Source: Foetidibacter luteolus
GTDB lineage: Bacteria > Bacteroidota > Bacteroidia > Chitinophagales > Chitinophagaceae
Reading direction: 5' to 3'
NCBI RefSeq assembly: GCF_009650435.1
Contig: NZ_VVIP01000034.1
Coordinates: 1-64,000, forward strand
DNA length: 64,000 nt
This document shows, one piece after another, positions 44,499-52,474 of the stretch. How positions within the stretch are numbered: position 1 is the first letter of the stretch; each line of letters opens with the position of its first letter. The position numbers were made by a program, and so were the translations under genes. The notes under the pieces are model-generated. The model worked only from the letters and a program-made list of their open reading frames with translations, was not told the DNA's origin and made no database searches.

Positions 44499-45527
44499 TC
44501 ATAAAACTCCCGGGCCTGCTATGCTGGAAGCCCTTACCACCAGCTCTGCCGGTAAATTTATTTTAACGTTACCGCTATTACCGTTCTGCTTTTGCAGCAA
44601 AACCTGTGTAGCTATGGCGCCCATTTGCTTAAGGGGCTGTTTTAAATAAGTAAGCGGGGCGTAAAACATATCCAGCGCCTCGGTTTCATCAAAAGTTACA
44701 ATAGCCATTTGCTGCGGCACTTTAAGCCCCAGTTTATTAATGTATTTTACCCCATGTATAGCCACCACATTGCTGGTAAACAGCAGCGCATGCACCGGAT
44801 GCGGCAGTGCCAGCATTTCGTCAATGGCAGCCTCCACCTGCTGGCGGGTATCCGTTACCGTTACCTGCTGTACCCATCCATCGTGCACGGGTAAATGATG
44901 CTGCGCCATGGCAGAAAGGTAGCCCCGCTTACGCTCCTGCATGTGAAACAACGAGGTGTTGTACGTAACAAGGCCTATGTTCTTAAACCCATTAGCGGCC
45001 AGGTGATTAATGGCCTGTAAGGACGCCTCATGGTTATCCAGCGCCACATAGCTGGCATCAAGGCCGGGAAAATAGCGGTCAATCAATACAAATGGGGTAC
45101 CCTGCTTAAGAAGGTCGCCTATTTGTTCTTCGGCATGTTCGGCGGCAAAAATAATAAGGCCTTCTACCTGCCGGGTGGCAAGAATATCCAGCAGCTTCAG
45201 CAATTTACGGGCATCGCCATCGGAACTGCCAAAGAGTACGGCATAATTTTGTTTTTCAGCCTCGTCCTCTATTATGCGTGCCAGCGCCGCGTCAAAGGGG
45301 TTTGAAATATCGGCCACCAATAATCCTATGGTATTGGTTTTGTTTGTTTTAAGGCTGCGGGCAATCTGGTTGGTTTTGTAATTCATTGCCCGGGCAGCAT
45401 CCCTTATTTTTTGGGCAACTTCTTTACTTATACGGTTTTCCCGGCGGTTGTTAAGCACATACGAAACCAGCGCTGTAGAAACGCCCAGCTTTTGCGCAAT
45501 ATCTTTTAATGAAACTTTTTTGTTCAT
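44499..45527 (-). CDS. LacI-family transcriptional regulator
   Basis: 342 residues from the ATG at 45527 (MNKKVSLKDIAQKLGVSTALVSYVLNN), which starts exactly at the DNA-binding helix-turn-helix; the longer frame adds 16 unrelated residues. The hinge LKTNKTNTIGLLVADISNPF leads to a periplasmic-binding-like sensor with GLIIFAAEHAEEQ, PFVLIDRYFPGLDASYVALDN and FTSNVVAIHGVKYI. It should bind a palindromic operator and respond to a sugar-type ligand. The best candidate operator is at 45789-45806, 262 bp upstream in the divergent region. Confidence 0.93.
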   Translation of the reverse strand: MNKKVSLKDIAQKLGVSTALVSYVLNNRRENRISKEVAQKIRDAARAMNYKTNQIARSLKTNKTNTIGLLVADISNPFDAALARIIEDEAEKQNYAVLFGSSDGDARKLLKLLDILATRQVEGLIIFAAEHAEEQIGDLLKQGTPFVLIDRYFPGLDASYVALDNHEASLQAINHLAANGFKNIGLVTYNTSLFHMQERKRGYLSAMAQHHLPVHDGWVQQVTVTDTRQQVEAAIDEMLALPHPVHALLFTSNVVAIHGVKYINKLGLKVPQQMAIVTFDETEALDMFYAPLTYLKQPLKQMGAIATQVLLQKQNGNSGNVKINLPAELVVRASSIAGPGVL

Positions 45528-45572
45528 ACGGCCATTCGGTTGACTTTTTTTTGGGGACCATCTGCAGTATTT

Positions 45573-45620
45573 CATGGCTGCATCGTTGTGTCACTCACTT
45601 GTACTGCTGGTTTTTTATGG
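45573..45620 (+). repeat. TTGTGTCACTC repeat, partial
   Basis: CATCGTTGTGTCACTCACTTGTAC is a diverged form of the TTGCGTCGCACTC core, followed by a TTTTTTATGGCATCATTTAAGC block. Confidence 0.5.
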
Positions 45621-45788
45621 CATCATTTAAGCGGGTATTAAGCCCTCGCAGAAACCTTACCACTATACAAAAACGCTTCTGAAAAACCCTGCTACAATAA
45701 CTTAACATTTACCCAAATTACAAATTTTACCTTGATAATCAGTAGTTTGAAAGTTAAGCGACAGCGCAATTTATACAGTTTAAGCCAA

Positions 45789-45806
45789 TGGTTAATCGTT
45801 TAACCA
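45789..45806. promoter_or_regulatory. LacI-type operator
   Basis: TGGTTAATCGTTTAACCA, an 18-bp palindrome with central CG and 8 of 9 half-site pairs, the classic form of LacI-family operators. It sits 10 bp upstream of a TATCTTTG -7 box (45816-45823), where a bound repressor would block polymerase. Confidence 0.7.
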
Positions 45807-45815
45807 AAATTCCTT

Positions 45816-45823
45816 TATCTTTG
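45816..45823 (+). promoter_or_regulatory. -7 box downstream of the LacI operator
   Basis: TATCTTTG fits TAnnTTTG exactly. No TTG is present at the normal -33 distance, as the operator occupies that place. Confidence 0.55.
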
Positions 45824-45863
45824 CCGCTGTAAACCTATTTGTAAACATTAAATCCAGAGATGT

Positions 45864-46148
45864 ATGAACAGTGTAAAAAATGTGGGTTTGTTATATGGCG
45901 GTTTTCCCGGAAAGGAATTGCAGTTTACAGGCAAGCAAAACTACCGGCTTAAAAAAATACTGGTGAAAGAGGATGTTACTCCCAACCACGATACCGCCCG
46001 CAATCCAAATACAGAAATAGTCCACGATAAAAATGATATACTGCAAGACGAATCTATTGACCTTGTAATTATATCAGACCACACCGTTAAAGATGTTGAG
46101 TTTGCCGCAGAAGCATTGCGTGCAGGAAAATATGTGCGGCTAGCCTAA
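45864..46148 (+). pseudogene. Truncated Gfo/Idh-type oxidoreductase remnant
   Basis: The frame encodes 94 residues. The second half (IVHDKNDILQDESIDLVII, then VEFAAEALRAGKYV) is the helix-strand unit that precedes the VEKPL motif in Gfo/Idh/MocA NAD-dependent oxidoreductases. The frame stops right after GKYVRLA, and in the next frame a K-P-L-L-T reading follows, as if a frameshift split the EKPL motif. The rest of the enzyme is missing. It lies behind the LacI operator and -7 box. A genuine short protein is possible, as its N-terminus does not look decayed. Confidence 0.5.
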
Positions 46149-46353
46149 AGCCGTTGCTGACGGTAAACACCTTACCTGATAACACCCACCCGGGTTTACC
46201 GCAGGCGCACTTTTACAGAACGTTCTCCATATGAATTTTAATGATTGTCTGCTGAAGAAAAAGCGGGCCAGATGCATAGCAGCAAACTATTGGCATTGTT
46301 GCTGGTGCAGCCCGGTTATGTAACAATTAAATTCAAAAAAAAAGGAGATGATT

Positions 46354-46575
46354 ATGAAAACATTATCGTTAAACTTATTAGACAGGCTTACGCATTTATT
46401 ATTTACAAGAGCAAAAAATGCAGGCCCTAAAGACAAAACAATAAACACCGCTAAAAGAAACAGCTTTATGCAATCTGCCTCTGAAGGCAGAAAAGCCTAT
46501 ACCGGCAACTTTTTTGCCGGCCCACATTCCATATTTGACCCAAGGCTGTTTACTGTTACCGAAAACAACGGCTAG
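46354..46575 (+). CDS. Small basic hypothetical protein with strong Shine-Dalgarno
   Basis: 73 residues from the ATG at 46354. AAAGGAG ends 6 bp before it, the clearest ribosome-binding site in the window; an earlier in-frame ATG (46348) overlaps that site and is less likely. The N-terminal half is a basic amphipathic helix (MKTLSLNLLDRLTHLLF), and the rest is Ser/Asn/Lys-rich with FFAGPHSIFDPRLFTVTENNG at the end. No family is recognised. A strong terminator follows immediately, so it looks like a complete one-gene unit. Confidence 0.6.
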   Translation: MKTLSLNLLDRLTHLLFTRAKNAGPKDKTINTAKRNSFMQSASEGRKAYTGNFFAGPHSIFDPRLFTVTENNG

Positions 46576-46600
46576 TTAAAAGCCGCCAGACCATAGTGAA

Positions 46601-46650
46601 GAACACAACCTGCCCGGGAACCTTTGCAAACAGGTTGTGTTCTTTTTTTA
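46601..46650 (+). terminator. Strong intrinsic terminator
   Basis: GAACACAACCTG (46601-46612) pairs with CAGGTTGTGTTC (46631-46642), a 12-bp perfect stem, followed by TTTTTTT. Confidence 0.93.
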
Positions 46651-46675
46651 TACTGCTAATTAATACCCCCAATAC

Positions 46676-46939
46676 ATGAAAAGTCTTCTTACAGGCGCAG
46701 AGCTTTTAAGCTGCGTGGCGATGGTTATATCTGCCATTTTTAAGATGGCCTACTTTAGTATGGCAGGCAAAACAGGCGTAGCTGATTTTATCAATAGCTT
46801 CTGCCATTACTACCGCCTGCCTGCGATAACCGGTACAACAGACGCCAGGGAAAAACATTTTATGCGCATAAGCAATAAAGCCAATACAGCATGGTGGGTG
46901 GCGGCAGCGTTAAGCCTGTTTATTTTGCCCTATGCTTAG
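46676..46939 (+). CDS. Small membrane hypothetical protein
   Basis: 87 residues with two membrane helices, at the start (LLSCVAMVISAIFKMAYF) and the end (AWWVAAALSLFILPYA), joined by a polar loop with ITGTTDAREKHFMRIS. The family is unknown. It lies just after the strong terminator, so it has its own promoter. Confidence 0.55.
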   Translation: MKSLLTGAELLSCVAMVISAIFKMAYFSMAGKTGVADFINSFCHYYRLPAITGTTDAREKHFMRISNKANTAWWVAAALSLFILPYA

Positions 46940-47148
46940 GCTGGATAGATTAAACGGCAATTAAAGAAATGGTTTTCCGGGCCTGCTTTGTTAAACGGGA
47001 TTAAAAGCCTGTTTAATGGTTGCTTAAAATAAACACATCTACCAAATACAGGCTGATAAAACTGTTACTTGCAGCATTGTTTAAATCACAGCTTTTCAGC
47101 CCCAAACTTCTCAGCAGTATCGCTTCGGCCCTTCAATGAATTATAAAG
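46940..47148. other. Gap that may encode a small RNA
   Basis: No coding frame. An intrinsic terminator closes the region at 47149-47175, 210 bp past the nearest stop codon, which suggests either a long 3' UTR or a separate short transcript. An imperfect inverted repeat TTAAACGGG / CCTGTTTAA occurs near 47010-47036. Confidence 0.35.
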
Positions 47149-47175
47149 ATCACCGGCAAATACCGGTGATTTTTT
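47149..47175 (+). terminator. Intrinsic terminator
   Basis: ATCACCGG / CCGGTGAT with loop CAAATA, then TTTTT. Confidence 0.88.
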
Positions 47176-47231
47176 GTGCCATTTATACCCGAAAAGGCAT
47201 GGCTGTATTGCCGGTATTTTGCCCGGCGGGG

Positions 47232-47262
47232 TTGACATTAACCCGCAAAAGCCATATCTTTC
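47232..47262 (+). promoter_or_regulatory. Probable promoter of VWA gene
   Basis: TTG at 47232-47234, 20-bp spacer, TATCTTTC at 47255-47262 (last base differs from TAnnTTTG). It ends 92 bp before the ATG. Confidence 0.45.
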
Positions 47263-47354
47263 TTAGTAAAGGACGGAGATAACCCACCCGCCTGGATATG
47301 TATTGAACGATGTGGCCGCCTGCACTATTACTCTTCATCATTTATACCCATTTT

Positions 47355-48785
47355 ATGAAACCATTAGCATGCTTTCTCTTTTGTACGCTGCTGCTGCACC
47401 AGCTTTATGCAAAAGCTGCCACTGAACAAACTATACTTTTCATCTTTGATGCTTCGGGCTCTATGTGGGCCAACCTTGATAACAGCACAAAAATTGAAGC
47501 AGCCAGAAGCACTATGCAAAAATTATCGGCAGCAATACCATCAGGCGCAAGTGTTGGCCTTATAGCGTATGGACATAACAGCGCCAGCGACTGCCAGGAC
47601 ATTGAAACCCTTATGCCAATAGGCAAGTTTGATAAAGAGGTATTTATACGCACTATAAACAAACTAAACCCAAAAGGCAAAACCCCAATAGCGTTATCCA
47701 TGGCACATGCACTAAAACTGATTGATAACATGAGCGGTCCGGTTACAGTTATACTTATAAGTGACGGGCTTGAAACCTGCAGTGGCAATGCATGCGAAAC
47801 AATAAGGAAGGCCCGGAGGGCTGGTACCCAGGTAACCATGCATGTTGTTGGCTTTGGCATTACCGAAAAAGACCTTTCTCCTTTAGAATGCATAGCCCAG
47901 GCCGGCGGGGGGCAGTACTTCCCCGCTAACAATGGCGAAGAACTAGCAACAGCGCTGCAAACAACCATACAACCCGTATCAGCAGGAAACGCGTTTATTG
48001 CCGTAAAAACCACCCTGGATGGAAAACTGAAAGACGCTACTGTAAAAATTTATAAAAAAGGGCAGTCTAAAGAGTTGCTTTTAGGCAGAACATACGAATC
48101 GCCCGAAACCAACCCCCGGATTATGCAGGTTGCACCCGGAAGTTATGATGTGGAAATTATGCCCGTGGAAATTACTGGCTATACCCCTTTGAAAATTACC
48201 AGCCTTGTTGTTAAGGAAAAAGATACTACCTACAAAGATGTGGAATTTAAGCAGGGCACCGTGGAAATAAAAGTTACACGCAATGGCATGTTGGCAGATG
48301 CATTGGTGCAGGTATTTAATGCAGGTACTAAAACCATTGTAGCTGCCGCCCGTACATATAACCACTCACAAAGCAATCCTGCTAAAGTTAAAATACCGCC
48401 CGGAACTTACGATGTTGTATTTGGGTGCATTGAAATAAGTAACAAGCCTGAAATAAAAATTAACAACCAAATTCTTGGCAACAGCGAAAACCTGGCCTAT
48501 ACTTATAATTTTGATTCAGGCGAATTACAGCTTTGGGCTGCCCAAGGCGGGCAACCGGTAGATGCCACAATTAACATTATCAGCCTGGCAACGGGCAAGC
48601 CGGCTGGCGCTGGGCGCACTTATGCAAGTACAGAATCTAACCCCAAAACATTTACCTTATTACCGGGAAAATACCGCCTGGAGCTGAACTCGGTTAAACC
48701 TGCAGGGCTGGGCAGGAAATTTGCAGAAATAGAGGTTACAGCAAATAGCACAGTAAAAAAAAATATAGACTGGCAGGCGCAGTAA
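47355..48785 (+). CDS. Secreted VWA-domain protein with three tandem beta-modules
   Basis: 476 residues from the Met that begins a signal peptide (MKPLACFLFCTLLLHQLYAKA). Residues ~23-200 are a von Willebrand A domain with a complete metal site: FDASGSMW (DxSxS), the Thr in GKTPIALS and the Asp in ISDGLETC. Then come three ~85-residue repeats, each with a G/A-RTY...SNP...PG-x-Y core: GRTYESPETNP, AARTYNHSQSNP and GRTYASTESNP. The repeats look like carboxypeptidase-regulatory-type beta-sandwiches. It is exported to the periplasm or surface; its partner is unknown. A complete MIDAS suggests metal-dependent protein binding. Confidence 0.82.
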   Translation: MKPLACFLFCTLLLHQLYAKAATEQTILFIFDASGSMWANLDNSTKIEAARSTMQKLSAAIPSGASVGLIAYGHNSASDCQDIETLMPIGKFDKEVFIRTINKLNPKGKTPIALSMAHALKLIDNMSGPVTVILISDGLETCSGNACETIRKARRAGTQVTMHVVGFGITEKDLSPLECIAQAGGGQYFPANNGEELATALQTTIQPVSAGNAFIAVKTTLDGKLKDATVKIYKKGQSKELLLGRTYESPETNPRIMQVAPGSYDVEIMPVEITGYTPLKITSLVVKEKDTTYKDVEFKQGTVEIKVTRNGMLADALVQVFNAGTKTIVAAARTYNHSQSNPAKVKIPPGTYDVVFGCIEISNKPEIKINNQILGNSENLAYTYNFDSGELQLWAAQGGQPVDATINIISLATGKPAGAGRTYASTESNPKTFTLLPGKYRLELNSVKPAGLGRKFAEIEVTANSTVKKNIDWQAQ

Positions 48786-48895
48786 TAATAAAAACTCCTG
48801 TTGAAGTGCGGCTTAGTTTATTGCCGTGGTTCGTATTAACCGGCACGTTATTATCTTTATGCTGTACACCAACCAGATCATCATAGTAAAATACC

Positions 48896-49720
48896 ATGAA
48901 AAAACTCCTGCTACTGCTGGCCATTATTTCCGTTTTTACTTCGTTTAAGCAAAAGCATATAAAATGGGTAGCCATTGGTGACTCCATTACTTACTTGAAC
49001 GACCACCAGGATGAAACGGGCAACCGTATTACCAAAGGTTATATGACGTTGGTGAAAGAGCAGCTTTCTTATATTGAATTTACCAACCAGGGCCACAATG
49101 GCTGGACGTCTGGCGGCATTGCTGAAAAGTTTGACGAGCTGGGCGTTGAAAAGGCGGATGTTTACACAGTTTTTCTTGGCACTAACGACTGGTGGGCAGG
49201 CCGGCCTTTAGGCACGCTGGCTGACTATAAAAATAACACAGGCAATAATACAGTATATGGTTCGTTCCGCATTATTGTCAATAAACTGCGATTGCTGAAC
49301 AACCATGCTAAAATTGTGCTTATTACGCCCATGCAGCGGGTTGACTTTGTTTACATTGCCGACATGAAAAACAATGCCTGGGGCTCTTACAAAGAGAAAA
49401 AAGGCCAATGGCTGTCTCAGTTTGCCGAAGCCATTAACAATATCGGCAAAGAAGAACACCTGGATGTAGTTGACCTGTACAACAGCAGCGGTATGACACC
49501 GGAAACGCTTGTAAAGTTCAAGCGGTTAAAAAACCCCGCAACCGGCGCTTACACCAATTACAAATACCCGGATTTTATTGATGTGCCTTTTAACCCCGAA
49601 GCAGATGAGTACCCCTACCCTGTTGAAGCTGTAGATATGACTTATGATGGATTGCACCCATCTGACAAAGGCTATGCCGTTATAGCGGGTATGCTGGTTA
49701 AGGTGCTAAAAAATTACTAA
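48896..49720 (+). CDS. Secreted SGNH/GDSL hydrolase
   Basis: 274 residues with a signal peptide (LLLLLAIISVFTSF). SGNH blocks: AIGDSITYLND (nucleophile Ser), NQGHNGWTSGGI (Gly), FLGTNDWWAG (Asn) and DGLHPSDKGYAVIAG (Asp and His). The family covers esterases, lipases and carbohydrate acetyl-esterases. It follows the VWA gene by 110 bp on the same strand. The 3' end abuts a gene remnant. Confidence 0.88.
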   Translation: MKKLLLLLAIISVFTSFKQKHIKWVAIGDSITYLNDHQDETGNRITKGYMTLVKEQLSYIEFTNQGHNGWTSGGIAEKFDELGVEKADVYTVFLGTNDWWAGRPLGTLADYKNNTGNNTVYGSFRIIVNKLRLLNNHAKIVLITPMQRVDFVYIADMKNNAWGSYKEKKGQWLSQFAEAINNIGKEEHLDVVDLYNSSGMTPETLVKFKRLKNPATGAYTNYKYPDFIDVPFNPEADEYPYPVEAVDMTYDGLHPSDKGYAVIAGMLVKVLKNY

Positions 49721-49724
49721 CGGC

Positions 49725-50006
49725 ATGCATCATGGCTTTAATATAAATACTAAAGGCGTTGGAATAGATTTTTCGATGGAAGCGGAGATGGTCGCAGAAC
49801 TTCTTACAAGTATTCTGCCGAAAAAATACAGCTTACGGGGGGCTACTGCTACTTGACAACATTCTTGGAGAGTATGACTGTGTAACAAAAGTTCGTAGCT
49901 ATGACTTTCACAATATGCCGGAAAAGAAAGAAGAACTGGACGAATTACTCCCCTATTAGACATGGCAGCATTTATTGACAAATTCCATGATTCAAAAAAG
50001 CATTAG
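49725..50006 (+). pseudogene. Frameshifted DUF695-like gene remnant
   Basis: From 49725 a frame gives ...NTKGVGIDFSMEAEMVAELL, then TSILPKKYSLRGATAT and a stop at 49854. In the next frame the sequence continues LLLLDNILGEYDCVTKV, RSYDFHNMPEKKEELDELLPY and, after another stop, AAFIDKFHDSKKH. The pieces fit one protein broken by two small changes, and the 5' part is also missing. From memory the tail resembles the end of DUF695 proteins. It is non-functional. Confidence 0.55.
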
Positions 50007-50213
50007 CGACTGGTAAATTCTCATCCACAATATCCTGTTAACTATACCGTGCCGAACGCACACAAATGAGCAACAGAATTTATTCTCAACTTTGGTACCT
50101 TACGCCGGCCTGTAGCTGTGGGTTGAAAGCTTTCAAATGTGCTGCCTAAGCAAGCTGTGGCCGTTGGCGTCAATCAAACGTAATGACGAAACAAAAAAAT
50201 AAACCCAATTTAT

Positions 50214-50648
50214 ATGACAGCTAAAACTAAATTCTTTGCGCTAATCTTTGCTTTTACCATTTTGATAAGTTGCAAAACCAGTCAACTGAAACATTCGTCT
50301 ATGCCGGAAGCCGGGATGTTTAAGGTGGAAATACTTTATGCAAACGGAGAAGATAAAACCTTTGACATGGATTATTATGAAAAAAACCACATGCCGATGA
50401 TGGCTGGTTTGTTGGGCAAAAATTTAAAGTTTTATGAAATTGACAAGGGCATAGCCGGCAGAACGCCCAATGACAAAGTGCCTTTTGTAGCTGTCGGTTA
50501 TTTCTACATTACCAATGTTGCCGAATACAATAAGACGATAGCAGAGAACAGGGATGCAATTATCAATGATATTAAAAAGTACACAAACATTCAGCCTGTT
50601 ATACAGATTAGCGAAATTAAACAGATAGGACACAATACTGCCAACTAA
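50214..50648 (+). CDS. EthD-family lipoprotein
   Basis: 144 residues with a lipobox LIFAFTILISCKTSQ (Cys-20). The remainder is a dimeric alpha-beta-barrel of EthD type: FKVEILYANGEDKTFDMDYYEKNHMPMM with the characteristic YYEKNHMP, and VPFVAVGYFYITNVAEYN. EthD-like proteins support ether or quinone degradation in a few species; for most the role is unknown. The lipoprotein form is less common. Confidence 0.8.
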   Translation: MTAKTKFFALIFAFTILISCKTSQLKHSSMPEAGMFKVEILYANGEDKTFDMDYYEKNHMPMMAGLLGKNLKFYEIDKGIAGRTPNDKVPFVAVGYFYITNVAEYNKTIAENRDAIINDIKKYTNIQPVIQISEIKQIGHNTAN

Positions 50649-51005
50649 GGAATAAAACCTTTTAATCCATTATTCTGAGAATGTTCAATATACTGGTAGC
50701 GCAAGACTGGGGCGTAAGCTTCGTGCCGGGCGTTTTGTGCGGTACGTGTACACTTGCAAACACTCTGGCCAAAGCTATTAGTGCTTCTGCTTTTCACCCA
50801 AAGCTTAAGCCTTGGGCTTTCCGCTGCACCGCATTGCAATGTCTTTGAGTTAAGCTGTAAGCCCGAATTCCGGAACTTCGGAATCTAAGGCAGGGTTCGG
50901 GAAAAAACGACTTCTATAAGCCGGTTTCGACAAGCTCAACCTGACATTCACAGCTTAACTTTTTGACACCGCACCCCTTCTATACCCCCGCAGCCTGTTA
51001 CACCA
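50649..51005. other. Gap of dispersed intergenic sequence
   Basis: No gene. It holds a short inverted repeat ATTCCGGAACTTCGGAAT near 50869-50886 and the phrase GCCGGTTTCGACAAGCTC. The base composition is like the other repeat-bearing gaps. Confidence 0.4.
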
Positions 51006-51117
51006 TCGGGTGAGGGATTGAAGCGGTTACCCCGCTGAGGCCTTCGCAGCCCGGCTTTGTGGCGGAGTAATAGCGGAAAGCCCGGCCCCTTGCGCAGCTT
51101 GGGGACACCCCCAAAAA
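51006..51117 (+). repeat. GGGAT-type dispersed repeat, copy E
   Basis: CGGGTGAGGGATTGAAGCGG, TTACCCCGCTGAGGCC, GTGGCGGAGTAATAGCGG, AAAGCCCGGCCCC and TTGCGCAGCTTGGGGACACC. It abuts the end of the MFS gene. Confidence 0.88.
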
Positions 51118-51125
51118 TCCCTTCC

Positions 51126-52439
51126 CTACTTTTTTAGCTTAACCATTGGCATTTTGGGTACCAGTATTTTAAACATGATAAGCCATGCCGCCAGGTACCC
51201 CAGGCCACAATACAGGAACATGATGTAATACCCGGTTTCAATTTGCCCCAGCTTCTTGTAATAATCAAAGAGCCGCCCGGCAGACGCGGAAACAGCCATG
51301 CCACCCAGCCCGCCTGCCATGCCGCCAATACCTATTACTGATGCGACGGTGCTTTTGGGGAACATATCTGAAACAGTGGTAAAAAGGTTGGCCGACCATG
51401 CCTGGTGTGCCGATGCTGCCAGGCTGATAATAAGAATGGCGTACCACATATTATAACTACCCGCGGCCTGGGAGAAAATGATGAACAAGGGGCAAAAAGC
51501 ATAGATAAGCATGGAGGTTTTCCTGGCCCGCAGCACAGGCCACTGCTTGTGTTTAACCAGCCACATGGGCAACCAGCCGCCTGCAATGCTGGCAAAGCCG
51601 GCTACCACATACACAAACGCCACCGGCATGCTTATTTCAGTTCCTGTAAGCTGGTACTGGGCGGTTAAAAAAGCGGGCAACCAGAAAAGAAGAAACCACC
51701 AGATACCATCCGTTAAAAACTTGCCTGCTACAAAGGCCCAGGTTTGCCTGTAAGAAAGTAGAGAACCCCATGAAGGACGCTGCAACACTTCCTCTCCGGT
51801 TTCTTCGCGGTCGTGATGGATATAATCAAATTCCGCCTTTGATAACCGCTTCTGTTTAGCTGGTATATCGTATAACCAAAACCAGAACAGCAACCAGATG
51901 AAACCTATTGAACCAATGGCAATAAAGGCAACCTTCCAGCTATAATGCAAGGCTATGTAAGGCACGGTAAGCGGCGCCAGTATTGCGCCTACATTGGTGC
52001 CGGAATTGAATATACCGGCGGCAAAAGCCCGCTCTTTGCGGGGAAACCACTCGGCAACGGCTTTAAAGGCAGCGGGAAAGTTGCCAGCCTCTGTAACGCC
52101 CAAAAATGCCCGGTAAACCGCAAAACTAAAAGCACCTGTTGCAAACGCATGCAGCACCGACGCAATGCTCCACAACGTGAGTGTAATGGCATACCCCAGC
52201 CTGGTGCCTATGCGGTCAATAATACGCCCCGCCCCTACCATGCCAATGGCATAAGCAAACTGGAAAGCCACCACTATGTTGGAGTAATCTGACTCAGACC
52301 AACTGAACTCCTTTTCCAGCGTGGGCTTTAACAGGCTGATTACCTGCCTGTCCAGGTAATTGATGGTAGTAGCAAAAAATACCAGGGAACAAATCGTCCA
52401 GCGGTATTTACCGATTTTTTCATTAATGGCTGTATGCAT
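51126..52439 (-). CDS. MFS transporter, hexuronate (ExuT) type
   Basis: 437 residues with 12 membrane helices. The opening YRWTICSLVFFATTINYLDRQVISLLKPTLEKEF matches anion:cation symporters, including ExuT and GudP (NYxDR motif in helix 1). Also GRIIDRIGTRLGYAIT, the GVTEAGNFPAAFKAVAEWFP stretch and NSGTNVGAILAPL. The substrate is likely a sugar acid. It is the last gene of a three-gene minus-strand operon: cytochrome-type dehydrogenase, Gfo/Idh oxidoreductase, transporter (35-bp and 26-bp gaps). Sugar-acid uptake fits a redox enzyme partner. Confidence 0.86.
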   Translation of the reverse strand: MHTAINEKIGKYRWTICSLVFFATTINYLDRQVISLLKPTLEKEFSWSESDYSNIVVAFQFAYAIGMVGAGRIIDRIGTRLGYAITLTLWSIASVLHAFATGAFSFAVYRAFLGVTEAGNFPAAFKAVAEWFPRKERAFAAGIFNSGTNVGAILAPLTVPYIALHYSWKVAFIAIGSIGFIWLLFWFWLYDIPAKQKRLSKAEFDYIHHDREETGEEVLQRPSWGSLLSYRQTWAFVAGKFLTDGIWWFLLFWLPAFLTAQYQLTGTEISMPVAFVYVVAGFASIAGGWLPMWLVKHKQWPVLRARKTSMLIYAFCPLFIIFSQAAGSYNMWYAILIISLAASAHQAWSANLFTTVSDMFPKSTVASVIGIGGMAGGLGGMAVSASAGRLFDYYKKLGQIETGYYIMFLYCGLGYLAAWLIMFKILVPKMPMVKLKK

Positions 52440-52474
52440 GCAACGGTTTTGATAATGGTTGGTAAAATGACTGG

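Noticed and set aside
46245..46430. 61-codon frame overlapping the 46354 small gene
   Set aside because: It is in another frame, its start has no ribosome-binding site, and the 46354 start has AAAGGAG.
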